NCBI GenBank assembly: GCA_023662875.1
Contig: JAMPIG010000040.1
Coordinates: 1 to 33,866, forward strand
Source: Roseburia sp.
GTDB lineage: Bacteria; Bacillota; Clostridia; Lachnospirales; Lachnospiraceae
Length of the DNA stretch: 33,866 nucleotides
Direction of reading: 5' to 3'
Program-made: the position numbers and the translations under genes
In this document: one piece after another, positions 8,102 to 15,263 of the stretch
Numbering within the stretch: the stretch's first letter is position 1
Layout of the letters: the number at the start of each line of letters is the position of its first letter
The notes under the pieces: generated by a model
What the model saw: the letters and a program-made list of their open reading frames with translations, nothing else
Databases searched by the model: none
What the model was told of the DNA's origin: nothing

Positions 8102-8950
8102 ATGGGAAAACGTGTAAAACAGTTTTTATCGGTTCTTTTTGGCAGAAAGATCGTACTGATCTCCGCCATCGTCATTCTATTTTTTGCATTTTGCGCCATA
8201 GCGTCGCCGCTGATGGCACCCTGCGACCCGTATGAGCAGGATCTGTCCAACCGGCTGGCAGGTGCCTCCCGCGAACATTGGCTGGGAACGGATCAGCTGG
8301 GCCGGGATCTGTACAGCCGTATCGTCTACGGCACAAGGGTTGCGTTTCTGGTCGGTATTCTGGCCGTCTTTATCGCCGCCGCCCTCGGCTGTGCCATCGG
8401 CCTGATATCCGGATATTTTGGCGGATGGGTTGACAATATTCTGATGCGGATTATGGAGGCACAGATGGCGATTCCGCCCCTCATTTTAGCTCTGGCGCTG
8501 GTAGCCGTATTCGGGCGGAGCGTCCCCATGCTCATCTTTGTGCTGGGCATTTCGGCGATTCCCGGCTTCGCCAGAATGATGCGCGGACAGGTACTCAGCA
8601 TCCGCGAAATGGACTATATAGCTGCCAGCCGGATCCGCGGCAATTCCAATCTGACTACCATGATACGGCACATTTTCCCAAACTGCCTGTCCCCTATTAT
8701 CGTGATCATGACCCAGAGTATCGGCGGAACTATCCTGGCCGAGGCAGGCATGAGCTTTCTGGGCGCAGGCATTGTGCCGCCTACCGCTTCCTGGGGAGCA
8801 ATGGTAAACGCCGGGTATTCTTATATCTATGACGCGCCCCTGTTCGCGCTGGCTCCCGGCATTGCGATCATCCTTCTGGTACTTGCATTTAACATTTTTG
8901 GCGACGGGCTGCGGGATGCGCTTGATCCACGGCTCAGAGGCACGATATAA
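8102..8950 (+). CDS. ABC transporter permease, DppC/OppC type
   Basis: A 282-residue second permease. The N-terminal OppC segment, the motif HWLGTDQLGRDLYSRI and the EAA loop DYIAASRIRGNSN identify the family, and the C-terminus DGLRDALDPRLRG is typical. The frame runs open upstream, but the ATG at 8102 is preceded by GGAGG at 8092-8096 and matches family starts, so the longer version is rejected. It lies ten bases after the DppB-type gene and eleven before the ATPase gene, a compact operon. Confidence 0.95.
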   Translation: MGKRVKQFLSVLFGRKIVLISAIVILFFAFCAIASPLMAPCDPYEQDLSNRLAGASREHWLGTDQLGRDLYSRIVYGTRVAFLVGILAVFIAAALGCAIGLISGYFGGWVDNILMRIMEAQMAIPPLILALALVAVFGRSVPMLIFVLGISAIPGFARMMRGQVLSIREMDYIAASRIRGNSNLTTMIRHIFPNCLSPIIVIMTQSIGGTILAEAGMSFLGAGIVPPTASWGAMVNAGYSYIYDAPLFALAPGIAIILLVLAFNIFGDGLRDALDPRLRGTI

Positions 8951-8961
8951 GGAGGCGGAAA

Positions 8962-10977
8962 ATGGAAGAACATTTGTTAGACATCAGACATCTCCAGACT
9001 GTTTTTCACACCCGGGACGGACTGGTCCGCGCGGTGGACGACGTCTCGCTCCATGTAGATCCCGGCGAGATCGTCGGCGTGGTCGGAGAATCCGGAAGCG
9101 GAAAGTCCGTCACCATGATGAGCATATTAAAGCTGATTCCCATGCCGCCGGGCGAAATCGTAAAGGGAGAAGCGTTTTTCGAGGGAAAGGATATTCTGCA
9201 CTACAAAGTCGGAAGCAGCGAGCTGCGCCGGGTTCGCGGGGGCGGTATTTCCATGATTTTTCAGGAGCCTATGACCTCCTTAAACCCGGTGATGACCGTT
9301 GGCGAGCAGATTCAGGAAAGTGTTATGCTGCATCTTGGCATGAAAAAGAAAGAGGCAAGAGAGCGCGCTATCGAGTTGCTTGGCATGGTTGGTATCCCTG
9401 ACAGTCAAAGCAGAATCGATTACTATCCCAACCAGTTTTCCGGCGGTATGCGCCAACGCGTGATGATTGCCATGGCTATGTCCTGTAATCCCCGGCTCCT
9501 GATCGCAGACGAGGCGACTACCGCCCTGGATGTGACCACGCAGGAACAGATTTTGGAGCTGCTGCGCGATATCGTCCGCAAGACACATACCGCGCTGATT
9601 ATCATCACTCACAATCTGAGCATCATTGCAAGATATGCCGACCGCATTTATGTGATGTACGCGGGAAATATCGTAGAGAGAGGTGCCTGCAGGGAGCTGT
9701 TTTCCGACGCGTGCCACCCCTACACCATGGGGCTGCTGCGCGCCATTCCCCGGCTTGACAGCGACAAGTCCAACAAACTGCTGTCGATTTCCGGTACGCC
9801 TTTAAATCCGGCGCAAAAGACCGGGTGCTGTCCCTTTGCTCCGCGCTGCTTTTACGCGAAGCCTGAATGCCGGGAGCCAAAGTCTCCTCCTGTGCAGGAA
9901 TATTCTCCCACCCACAGCGCAGCCTGTCATTTCCGCCGGGACGAGCTGAAAGCCGCCTCCGTCGCGCAGGAACAAAAGGCCGGAAAGCGGACGCTGTCGG
10001 AAGAACCTCTTTTAGAGGTTCGGCATCTGTGCAAATATTTTCCTGTCACTCAGGGAATCACGCGTCGCAAGGTGGGGGACGTCAAGGCTTTGGACGACGT
10101 CAGTTTTACCGTCCGCAAGGGCGAAACCCTCGGGCTTGTAGGCGAGTCGGGCTGCGGTAAAACCACCCTTGCCAAAACGCTTCTACGGCTGTATGATGCT
10201 TCGGCCGGAGAAATCGTTTTCAAGGGCCGCGATATCGCCGGGCTGAAAGAAAACAGGGTGCGTGATCTGCGCAGAGAGGTTCAGTTCATTTTCCAGGATC
10301 CCTTCGGCTCACTGGATCCGAGACAAAGCGCAGGAAGCGTGGTGGGCGAGGCGATCCGCGTCCATCGTCTGGCGTCCTCCAGAGCGGAGTATGACCGGAA
10401 GGTGGATGAGCTGTTTGAGGCCGTCGGCCTGGACCCGCTTCTGAAGACCAGAGCCCCTCACGAATTTTCCGGTGGACAGCGGCAGCGGCTTTGTATTGCG
10501 GGCGCGTTGGCCTCCGATCCCAGCTTTATCATCTGCGACGAGCCGATTTCGGCGTTGGACGTGTCGATTCAGTCCCAGATTATCAATCTGCTGATCGATT
10601 TACAGGCGCAGCGCGGGCTGACCTACCTTTTCATCGCGCACGATCTCTCCGTCGTCCGGCATGTGAGCGACCGGATCCTTGTAATGTATCTGGGAAAATG
10701 TGTCGAAATATCTCCGTGGGACGAGCTGTATCAGCGCCCGCTCCATCCTTACACGCAGGCTCTGCTCTCGGCAATACCGATCCCCGATCCGGAAGCTGAG
10801 GCGAAACGCAGTCATACCGGAATTATCGGCGAGGTTCCCAGTCTGATGAACCGCCCCGCCGGATGCGTCTTCCATACGCGCTGTCCTCATGCGACAGAAA
10901 AATGCCGCTCCGCCATACCTGAACTCAGGGATTGCGGCAACGGCCATCAGGTCGCCTGCTTTCTGGCGGACGGCTGA
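8962..10977 (+). CDS. Fused dual ATPase of the peptide-type ABC importer (DppD-DppF fusion)
   Basis: A 671-residue protein with two complete nucleotide-binding domains, normally two separate proteins. Domain 1 has Walker A GESGSGKS (42-49), signature FSGGMRQ near 160 and Walker B LLIADEA near 180, then the oligopeptide-type C-terminal cysteine region [16 protein letters not shown]. Domain 2 has Walker A GESGCGKT (394-401), signature FSGGQRQ near 502 and Walker B FIICDEP near 524, and ends with a second such region, [14 protein letters not shown]. Signatures and Walker motifs in both halves look intact, so both ATP sites should work. GGAGG precedes the ATG. A strong hairpin follows, so this is the last gene of the transport operon. 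Confidence 0.95.
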   Translation: MEEHLLDIRHLQTVFHTRDGLVRAVDDVSLHVDPGEIVGVVGESGSGKSVTMMSILKLIPMPPGEIVKGEAFFEGKDILHYKVGSSELRRVRGGGISMIFQEPMTSLNPVMTVGEQIQESVMLHLGMKKKEARERAIELLGMVGIPDSQSRIDYYPNQFSGGMRQRVMIAMAMSCNPRLLIADEATTALDVTTQEQILELLRDIVRKTHTALIIITHNLSIIARYADRIYVMYAGNIVERGACRELFSDACHPYTMGLLRAIPRLDSDKSNKLLSISGTPLNPAQKTGCCPFAPRCFYAKPECREPKSPPVQEYSPTHSAACHFRRDELKAASVAQEQKAGKRTLSEEPLLEVRHLCKYFPVTQGITRRKVGDVKALDDVSFTVRKGETLGLVGESGCGKTTLAKTLLRLYDASAGEIVFKGRDIAGLKENRVRDLRREVQFIFQDPFGSLDPRQSAGSVVGEAIRVHRLASSRAEYDRKVDELFEAVGLDPLLKTRAPHEFSGGQRQRLCIAGALASDPSFIICDEPISALDVSIQSQIINLLIDLQAQRGLTYLFIAHDLSVVRHVSDRILVMYLGKCVEISPWDELYQRPLHPYTQALLSAIPIPDPEAEAKRSHTGIIGEVPSLMNRPAGCVFHTRCPHATEKCRSAIPELRDCGNGHQVACFLADG

Positions 10978-10992
10978 CATATCAGGAAGACA

Positions 10993-11030
10993 GAGCAGGA
11001 GGCGGTGAATCACCGCCTCCTGCTCGATTT
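10993..11030 (+). terminator. Strong hairpin ending the ABC operon
   Basis: GAGCAGGAGGCGGTG pairs perfectly with CACCGCCTCCTGCTC around a three-base loop and is followed by GATTTATT. The stem is very stable and the U tract modest. Confidence 0.75.
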
Positions 11031-11038
11031 ATTCATAA

Positions 11039-11071
11039 CAATAAAATTCTCGCGAAGCGTGAATTCTATTG
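11039..11071. repeat. AATAGAATT palindromic element, copy 1
   Basis: The left arm CAATAAAATTCTCGC and right arm GCGTGAATTCTATTG match at 13 of 15 positions around GAA. The same core, with GCGAAGCG at the centre, recurs at 22226 and 31245. It lies directly after the ABC operon terminator. Confidence 0.75.
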
Positions 11072-11073
11072 TT

Positions 11074-11162
11074 GCGGCAGTTGTGCCGCTGTGGCTTTAT
11101 TATATCAGGAATCTTTGATTCATGATCGCCATTCGCCGCTCGCCGAATGAGCTTGCTCATTC
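11074..11162. repeat. Hairpins attached to palindromic element copy 1
   Basis: GCGGCA-GTTG-TGCCGC (11074-11089) follows copy 1 immediately. GAATGAGC-TT-GCTCATTC (11145-11162) follows further on, just before the 3' end of the minus-strand gene. A similar pairing of an A/T-rich hairpin with a GCCGC hairpin occurs at 26004-26045, suggesting a composite element. Confidence 0.5.
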
Positions 11163-11175
11163 TTCTCGCTAACGC

Positions 11176-11886
11176 TCATTTTATCATGATCCCTGTCTCT
11201 CTCAAAAGCTCCATCACCCGATCCCGGGTTCCTGCGTCAAAAAAGCCGAAGGCTTCATCCGGAAGCCCCGCATCGGCGGAAGCCTGCTGGAGTCGTTCCT
11301 TTCGGTAAAAACCGACGGTGTGCAGAGTAAAGTTGTAGACTGTTCTGGACTTCGCCTGATGCGTGGTGGCGGTCTTTTGTTCCTCGCCCGCGCTGATCCA
11401 GGCGATATCCAACAGACGGATTAGAATGGAATAGGGAGTGCTTCCCTCCAGAAACGCGTAATGCGGCGTCAGCACAAAACGCGCCGGCGTTCCCTTGGAG
11501 CCGGGGCCGTTGATCGTATAAGAGATTTTATGACGTTCGTCGGCCGCCAGCATCTCCTGCGCCAGCTGCTCCTTTTCGGATTCGCTGAGAGCGAGGCGCT
11601 GTACATTCTTTTCGATTTTTCCGGTATACCGGCCGGGGCGCAGTCCCGGCAGCAGGATCAGCAGGTAGATTCCGCAGATGATCAGACCGAACAGGAAGCC
11701 CCCGAAAGCGCCGTACAGGAGATCCTCCGTGCCCGACCCGCCGAGAGCGGACAGTACGCCGAGCAGAACCGTCGCGCCGATCAGGATGGCGGGCGTTGTG
11801 ATGCAGAGAGCCTGGCGGCGTATTTTCCGACAATAAGTATTAATCCAGTCTTTTTCGGCTTGAAGCCATTTTTGATAAGTATTCAT
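11176..11886 (-). CDS. Membrane protein of unknown function
   Basis: A 236-residue protein. The frame continues upstream, but the ATG at 11886 follows a long purine ribosome binding site (AAAGGGGGAAAAAG on the minus strand) and gives a clean N-terminus, MNTYQKWLQAEKDW. Two hydrophobic segments (about residues 28-52 and 60-85) follow a short amphipathic start. The rest is a soluble domain containing YTINGPGSKGTPARFVLTPHYAFLEG in three adjoining parts, which reads as beta-rich. Nothing catalytic is recognisable. It is separated from the GLUG gene by a terminator and 386 bp, so it is probably its own transcription unit. Confidence 0.7.
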   Translation of the reverse strand: MNTYQKWLQAEKDWINTYCRKIRRQALCITTPAILIGATVLLGVLSALGGSGTEDLLYGAFGGFLFGLIICGIYLLILLPGLRPGRYTGKIEKNVQRLALSESEKEQLAQEMLAADERHKISYTINGPGSKGTPARFVLTPHYAFLEGSTPYSILIRLLDIAWISAGEEQKTATTHQAKSRTVYNFTLHTVGFYRKERLQQASADAGLPDEAFGFFDAGTRDRVMELLRETGIMIK

Positions 11887-12045
11887 TCTTTTTCCCCCTT
11901 TTTTACTGTCTTCCAGGTATTGCAAAATACCAGAACAGCCTCGCCGTCGATGTCGGGTTCCGCAACTCGCGCGTAAGTCCGCGCGGTTTATACTTGGCAA
12001 CGAAAACAGCTGCCGATCAAAATGTATAACGAATAAACGCACTGG

Positions 12046-12086
12046 CAATCCAGAGCGAAAAGCGGCAAGTAAATGCGTTTACGAGT
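12046..12086 (+). repeat. 41-nt dispersed repeat, copy B
   Basis: Ungapped match to 1241-1281 (35 of 41 by eye). AAACGCA just upstream and TGCGTTT inside make a fold-back. It lies on the opposite strand to its neighbouring gene, unlike copy A, so a shared regulatory role is not obvious. The rest of the 11887-12272 spacer holds only the terminator at 12206-12248. Confidence 0.7.
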
Positions 12087-12205
12087 CTGACAGGAAGAGG
12101 CAGAAACGTACGTCCGGCTGGCGTCCATATTTCATATATCATAAATAGGGGAGTGTGTCAAGGGGCGTCGGCGCTTATCGCTTGCTTGTTATTTCTGCAC
12201 TGAAG

Positions 12206-12248
12206 TGAAAAGTTAACTTCCACTTCTTGTGGGTACAAGTGGAAGTTA
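12206..12248 (-). terminator. Intrinsic terminator of the MMPL-GLUG operon
   Basis: On the minus strand TAACTTCCACTT pairs with AAGTGGAAGTTA over 12 perfect base pairs and is followed by ACTTTTCAC. It lies about 25 bp after the stop of the GLUG protein gene. Confidence 0.75.
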
Positions 12249-12272
12249 GCGCACCCCTTATTCTGCGCAGGG

Positions 12273-15263
12273 TTACGCGGGCTTCTTCCTCTTCCGCCTC
12301 CGCAGTCCTCCGCCCAGAAGCGCCGCCGCCAATACGGCGCAGCCGCCGACGGCTATACCGATCCGCAGTCGGTTGTCGCCGTTTGACAGAGGCGTCACCC
12401 GGTAAATACCGGCGGGCGGCAGAATGAATTCCACGTAGCTGCCGATAACGGAGGTCTGTTTCTGAGTCCAGCTGCCGTTCTCGTACAGCTCCACCGACAT
12501 CCGTTCCGGCTCCTCGCAGAGAACCCGTACCGTAACCGATTCCCCGTAGGTTTCCGCTATAAGACCCGCCTCATCCCGGTATACGACCTGCAGCCGTTGT
12601 CCTTCCTCTTCCTCGGTCAGGCTGAGCTCTGCCCCCGGCCGGAAGCTTCCCTGTACCAGGACAAGGGATTTCCCGCTTTCGTCCTTTTCCGCTCCGGCCA
12701 GTGTAGAAATCCAGGGCTGATACTGGGCGTCAAGGATTCGATTCCTGCGGACTGTCCTGTCCTCCAGATCCGGCCAGACGCCGTAACAGCCCTCTTTCTC
12801 AGGAATCTGCGGAATTTGCGCCTCCTCGATTACGTCGCCATATTGGCAGGTCAGGACAGCCAGCTCCTGTCCGTCCGCCCGAAAAATCACTGTAAATTCC
12901 CGAAAGGCCGTGGGAACGCTTTCCATACGGCAGAGCTCTTCATATTCCACGGGCGCGGCACCACCCTCATACCCCACATTGTCCACACCGGCTATGCCGC
13001 CCCTCACATAATAATTTTCTCTCAGGATTCCCTCGGTATCGATCTGGCCCGCGATGGAACCGCCGTATTCCCCCTCCAGCAGCAGCTCCGGGTAGGCGTA
13101 GCAGCCAAAGAGATCGCAGCCCCTGCCGACGATTCCGCCTACATAATTTTTTCCGCTGATATTTCCCAGGAAGGAACAGCTTCGGACGGCGTAGCCGGAC
13201 GCCCCGGCGATCCCCCCGACATAACTGCCGCCGGCGCTGGATACGGCACCGTAGGATTCACAGGAAATAATCGCGCCGAAGTCCGCCTTGCCGACGATTC
13301 CGCCCGCATAATCCTTCTTGCCGGTGATTTCGCCGAAATTAGCGCTCTCCCGGACGATGGCTTTTACCGTTTGCTCGATGTGGAAGCTTTCTTCTCCGGT
13401 GAGCTCGATATCGTCCTCCGGGTCGAAGTCGTATTCGGTAGCAACCTGCCCCACGATACCGCCGACAGCGGTATCGGCCGTCACGTTCCCCTTATTGACG
13501 CAGAGAGTGATTTTCCCCTGCTGGAAGGACGAGGTGTCATAATAAGCCTTCTCCTGCTCCGCTCCCGGCTCCGCGGGAGTTTGGCCCGCCGCTTCGTCGG
13601 AGGCGTCCTCCACCGAGATTCCCTCGTATCGGAACAGATCGTCCCGCAGTTCGCGGATGGAGTTGTGCAGAATCCTTGCCTGCGCCGCTACGGCGTCCAC
13701 ATCCCCTCCCACCTGATCCGTCTCTTTCAGCAGCAGATCCGAAAGCTGCTGCAGATCGCTTACCGCGTTCTCCATTTCCCGGTTCAGAAACTCCAGGTTT
13801 CCGTTGATCCCGCCGCTTCGGTCGGAGGAGGCCGTCGTCATATTGGCGATATGGGAGGCCGTACTGTCTCCGAAGCGCCGGAGCGCCGCCTGATAGCTGT
13901 CGAGATCGATGGGGAACCAGGAGGAAATATTCCCTGCGTCCCCGCCGCTGACGGTGTAGTCTCCGAGATTTCCCGGGAAGGTATTCTGCGGGATGCTATT
14001 CTCCTGGTTTGCGTCCTGCAGATCCGTATTCAGACGCTTTATATCGCTGCCGATCCCGGTCAGCTCCTGGTTGTAAATGTACCAGAGTTCATTGGCTGTG
14101 CCGGTCAGATAGCTGGCGGTGTCGGAAATATTCCGCAGGCGGGTCGTCAGCGACCCTGCCAGCTCGGAAGTCTGCCTGCCGTAGCGGTTCAGATCCTGAT
14201 GGGCCGCATCCATAAGCTCCAGAAGCGTTTCCGCTTCCCGGTCGATTTCGTCCAGCTTGTCGCTCAAATAGCGGATCTCCAGAAAGGGCTCCATCTGCCC
14301 CGCAATTCCGCCCACATCCTTCCGACCATACACGTCGCCGGTGTTAGTGCAGCTCTGCAGATACCCCTGATGAAGACGGCCGACGATGCCTCCCGTATTA
14401 TAGCCCACATGCGGATATCCGACCGTGCCGGTGTTAGTGCAGAAGTAGATCTTTCCCTCCGAATATCCGACGATGCCGCCCGTATCTGTGCGGGCTCCTA
14501 TATTAGACATATCGTTCAGATTCTCCAGGTTTTCCATGGTAAGATCGTCCAGGCGGTAGGTTACCTCCCGGCTGTAGGCGTTGATTTTCCCCTCGTTGGA
14601 GCAGTTGTTCAGTGTTCCGTAGTTAGCGCCGCAGATACCTCCTACGCAATGATCTCCAGCCACCAAAACCGCCGCGCTGCACCCTCTGATTTCTCCGGAG
14701 GCTCGGTTGACGCCCACAAGACCTCCGACCGTCTCCTCGCCGGTCACGCTGCCCGTGGCGCTGCAGCTTCGTATTTCTCCGTAATTGACGCCGGCTAAAA
14801 GTCCGACGTCAGTTTGGCTCCCCTGGGGATGTACCCTTCCGGAAACCCGGAGGTTGCGGACGACGGCTCCCTCACGGATATAGCGGAACAATCCTATGGC
14901 GGAGCCGGAGGCTTCCGTCTCCAGGTTGGAAATCTGGTAGCCGCAGCCGTCAAAGATACCGCCGAAGCCTGGAATCATCAGATCCCGGTGCTCCTTCAGG
15001 ACAATATCACCGTCCAGCAGGACATATTTATCTACAGACCAGGAATCCAGCTCGCAGTCCGCCGCCAGCCTGACCAGATCCTCCTCCGTGGCGATATGGA
15101 TTTGGGTATATTCGAGCTCCGCCCGCTCTGTTTTTGTCCCTGCAAGATATTCTTCATAGGTTTTGCCGCTTTCCGCCGCGGACACGGTCAGCTGTCCGGG
15201 AAGCAGAAGCGCTCCGCACAGCGCAAGTGACACACATGTCATAATATTTCTATCTTTTCTCAT
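12273..15263 (-). CDS. GLUG-repeat surface protein with helical insert and C-terminal membrane anchor
   Basis: A 996-residue exported protein. It has a signal peptide (residues 1-30, ending VSAAES), a first block of GLUG-type repeats (about 140-320; VGGLVG, VGGICG, TGGIVG and VGGIAG with CSNEG/CTNTG turns), a long predicted helical segment (about 324-545; LDEIDREAETLLELMD and ENAVSDLQQLSDLL), a second GLUG block (about 580-745), a beta-rich region and a final TM helix (about 968-986) followed by RRRKRKK. GLUG repeats usually form beta-solenoids on the cell surface. The ATG overlaps the stop of the MMPL gene (ATGA) behind GGAGGTAA, so the two are coupled and probably work together. Confidence 0.9.
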   Translation of the reverse strand: MRKDRNIMTCVSLALCGALLLPGQLTVSAAESGKTYEEYLAGTKTERAELEYTQIHIATEEDLVRLAADCELDSWSVDKYVLLDGDIVLKEHRDLMIPGFGGIFDGCGYQISNLETEASGSAIGLFRYIREGAVVRNLRVSGRVHPQGSQTDVGLLAGVNYGEIRSCSATGSVTGEETVGGLVGVNRASGEIRGCSAAVLVAGDHCVGGICGANYGTLNNCSNEGKINAYSREVTYRLDDLTMENLENLNDMSNIGARTDTGGIVGYSEGKIYFCTNTGTVGYPHVGYNTGGIVGRLHQGYLQSCTNTGDVYGRKDVGGIAGQMEPFLEIRYLSDKLDEIDREAETLLELMDAAHQDLNRYGRQTSELAGSLTTRLRNISDTASYLTGTANELWYIYNQELTGIGSDIKRLNTDLQDANQENSIPQNTFPGNLGDYTVSGGDAGNISSWFPIDLDSYQAALRRFGDSTASHIANMTTASSDRSGGINGNLEFLNREMENAVSDLQQLSDLLLKETDQVGGDVDAVAAQARILHNSIRELRDDLFRYEGISVEDASDEAAGQTPAEPGAEQEKAYYDTSSFQQGKITLCVNKGNVTADTAVGGIVGQVATEYDFDPEDDIELTGEESFHIEQTVKAIVRESANFGEITGKKDYAGGIVGKADFGAIISCESYGAVSSAGGSYVGGIAGASGYAVRSCSFLGNISGKNYVGGIVGRGCDLFGCYAYPELLLEGEYGGSIAGQIDTEGILRENYYVRGGIAGVDNVGYEGGAAPVEYEELCRMESVPTAFREFTVIFRADGQELAVLTCQYGDVIEEAQIPQIPEKEGCYGVWPDLEDRTVRRNRILDAQYQPWISTLAGAEKDESGKSLVLVQGSFRPGAELSLTEEEEGQRLQVVYRDEAGLIAETYGESVTVRVLCEEPERMSVELYENGSWTQKQTSVIGSYVEFILPPAGIYRVTPLSNGDNRLRIGIAVGGCAVLAAALLGGGLRRRKRKKPA

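Noticed and set aside
12597-14798. 733-residue open frame on the plus strand
   Set aside because: It is the antisense shadow of the GLUG protein gene, which has a signal peptide, repeats, a ribosome binding site and coupling to its neighbour. The long frame follows from high GC codon use.
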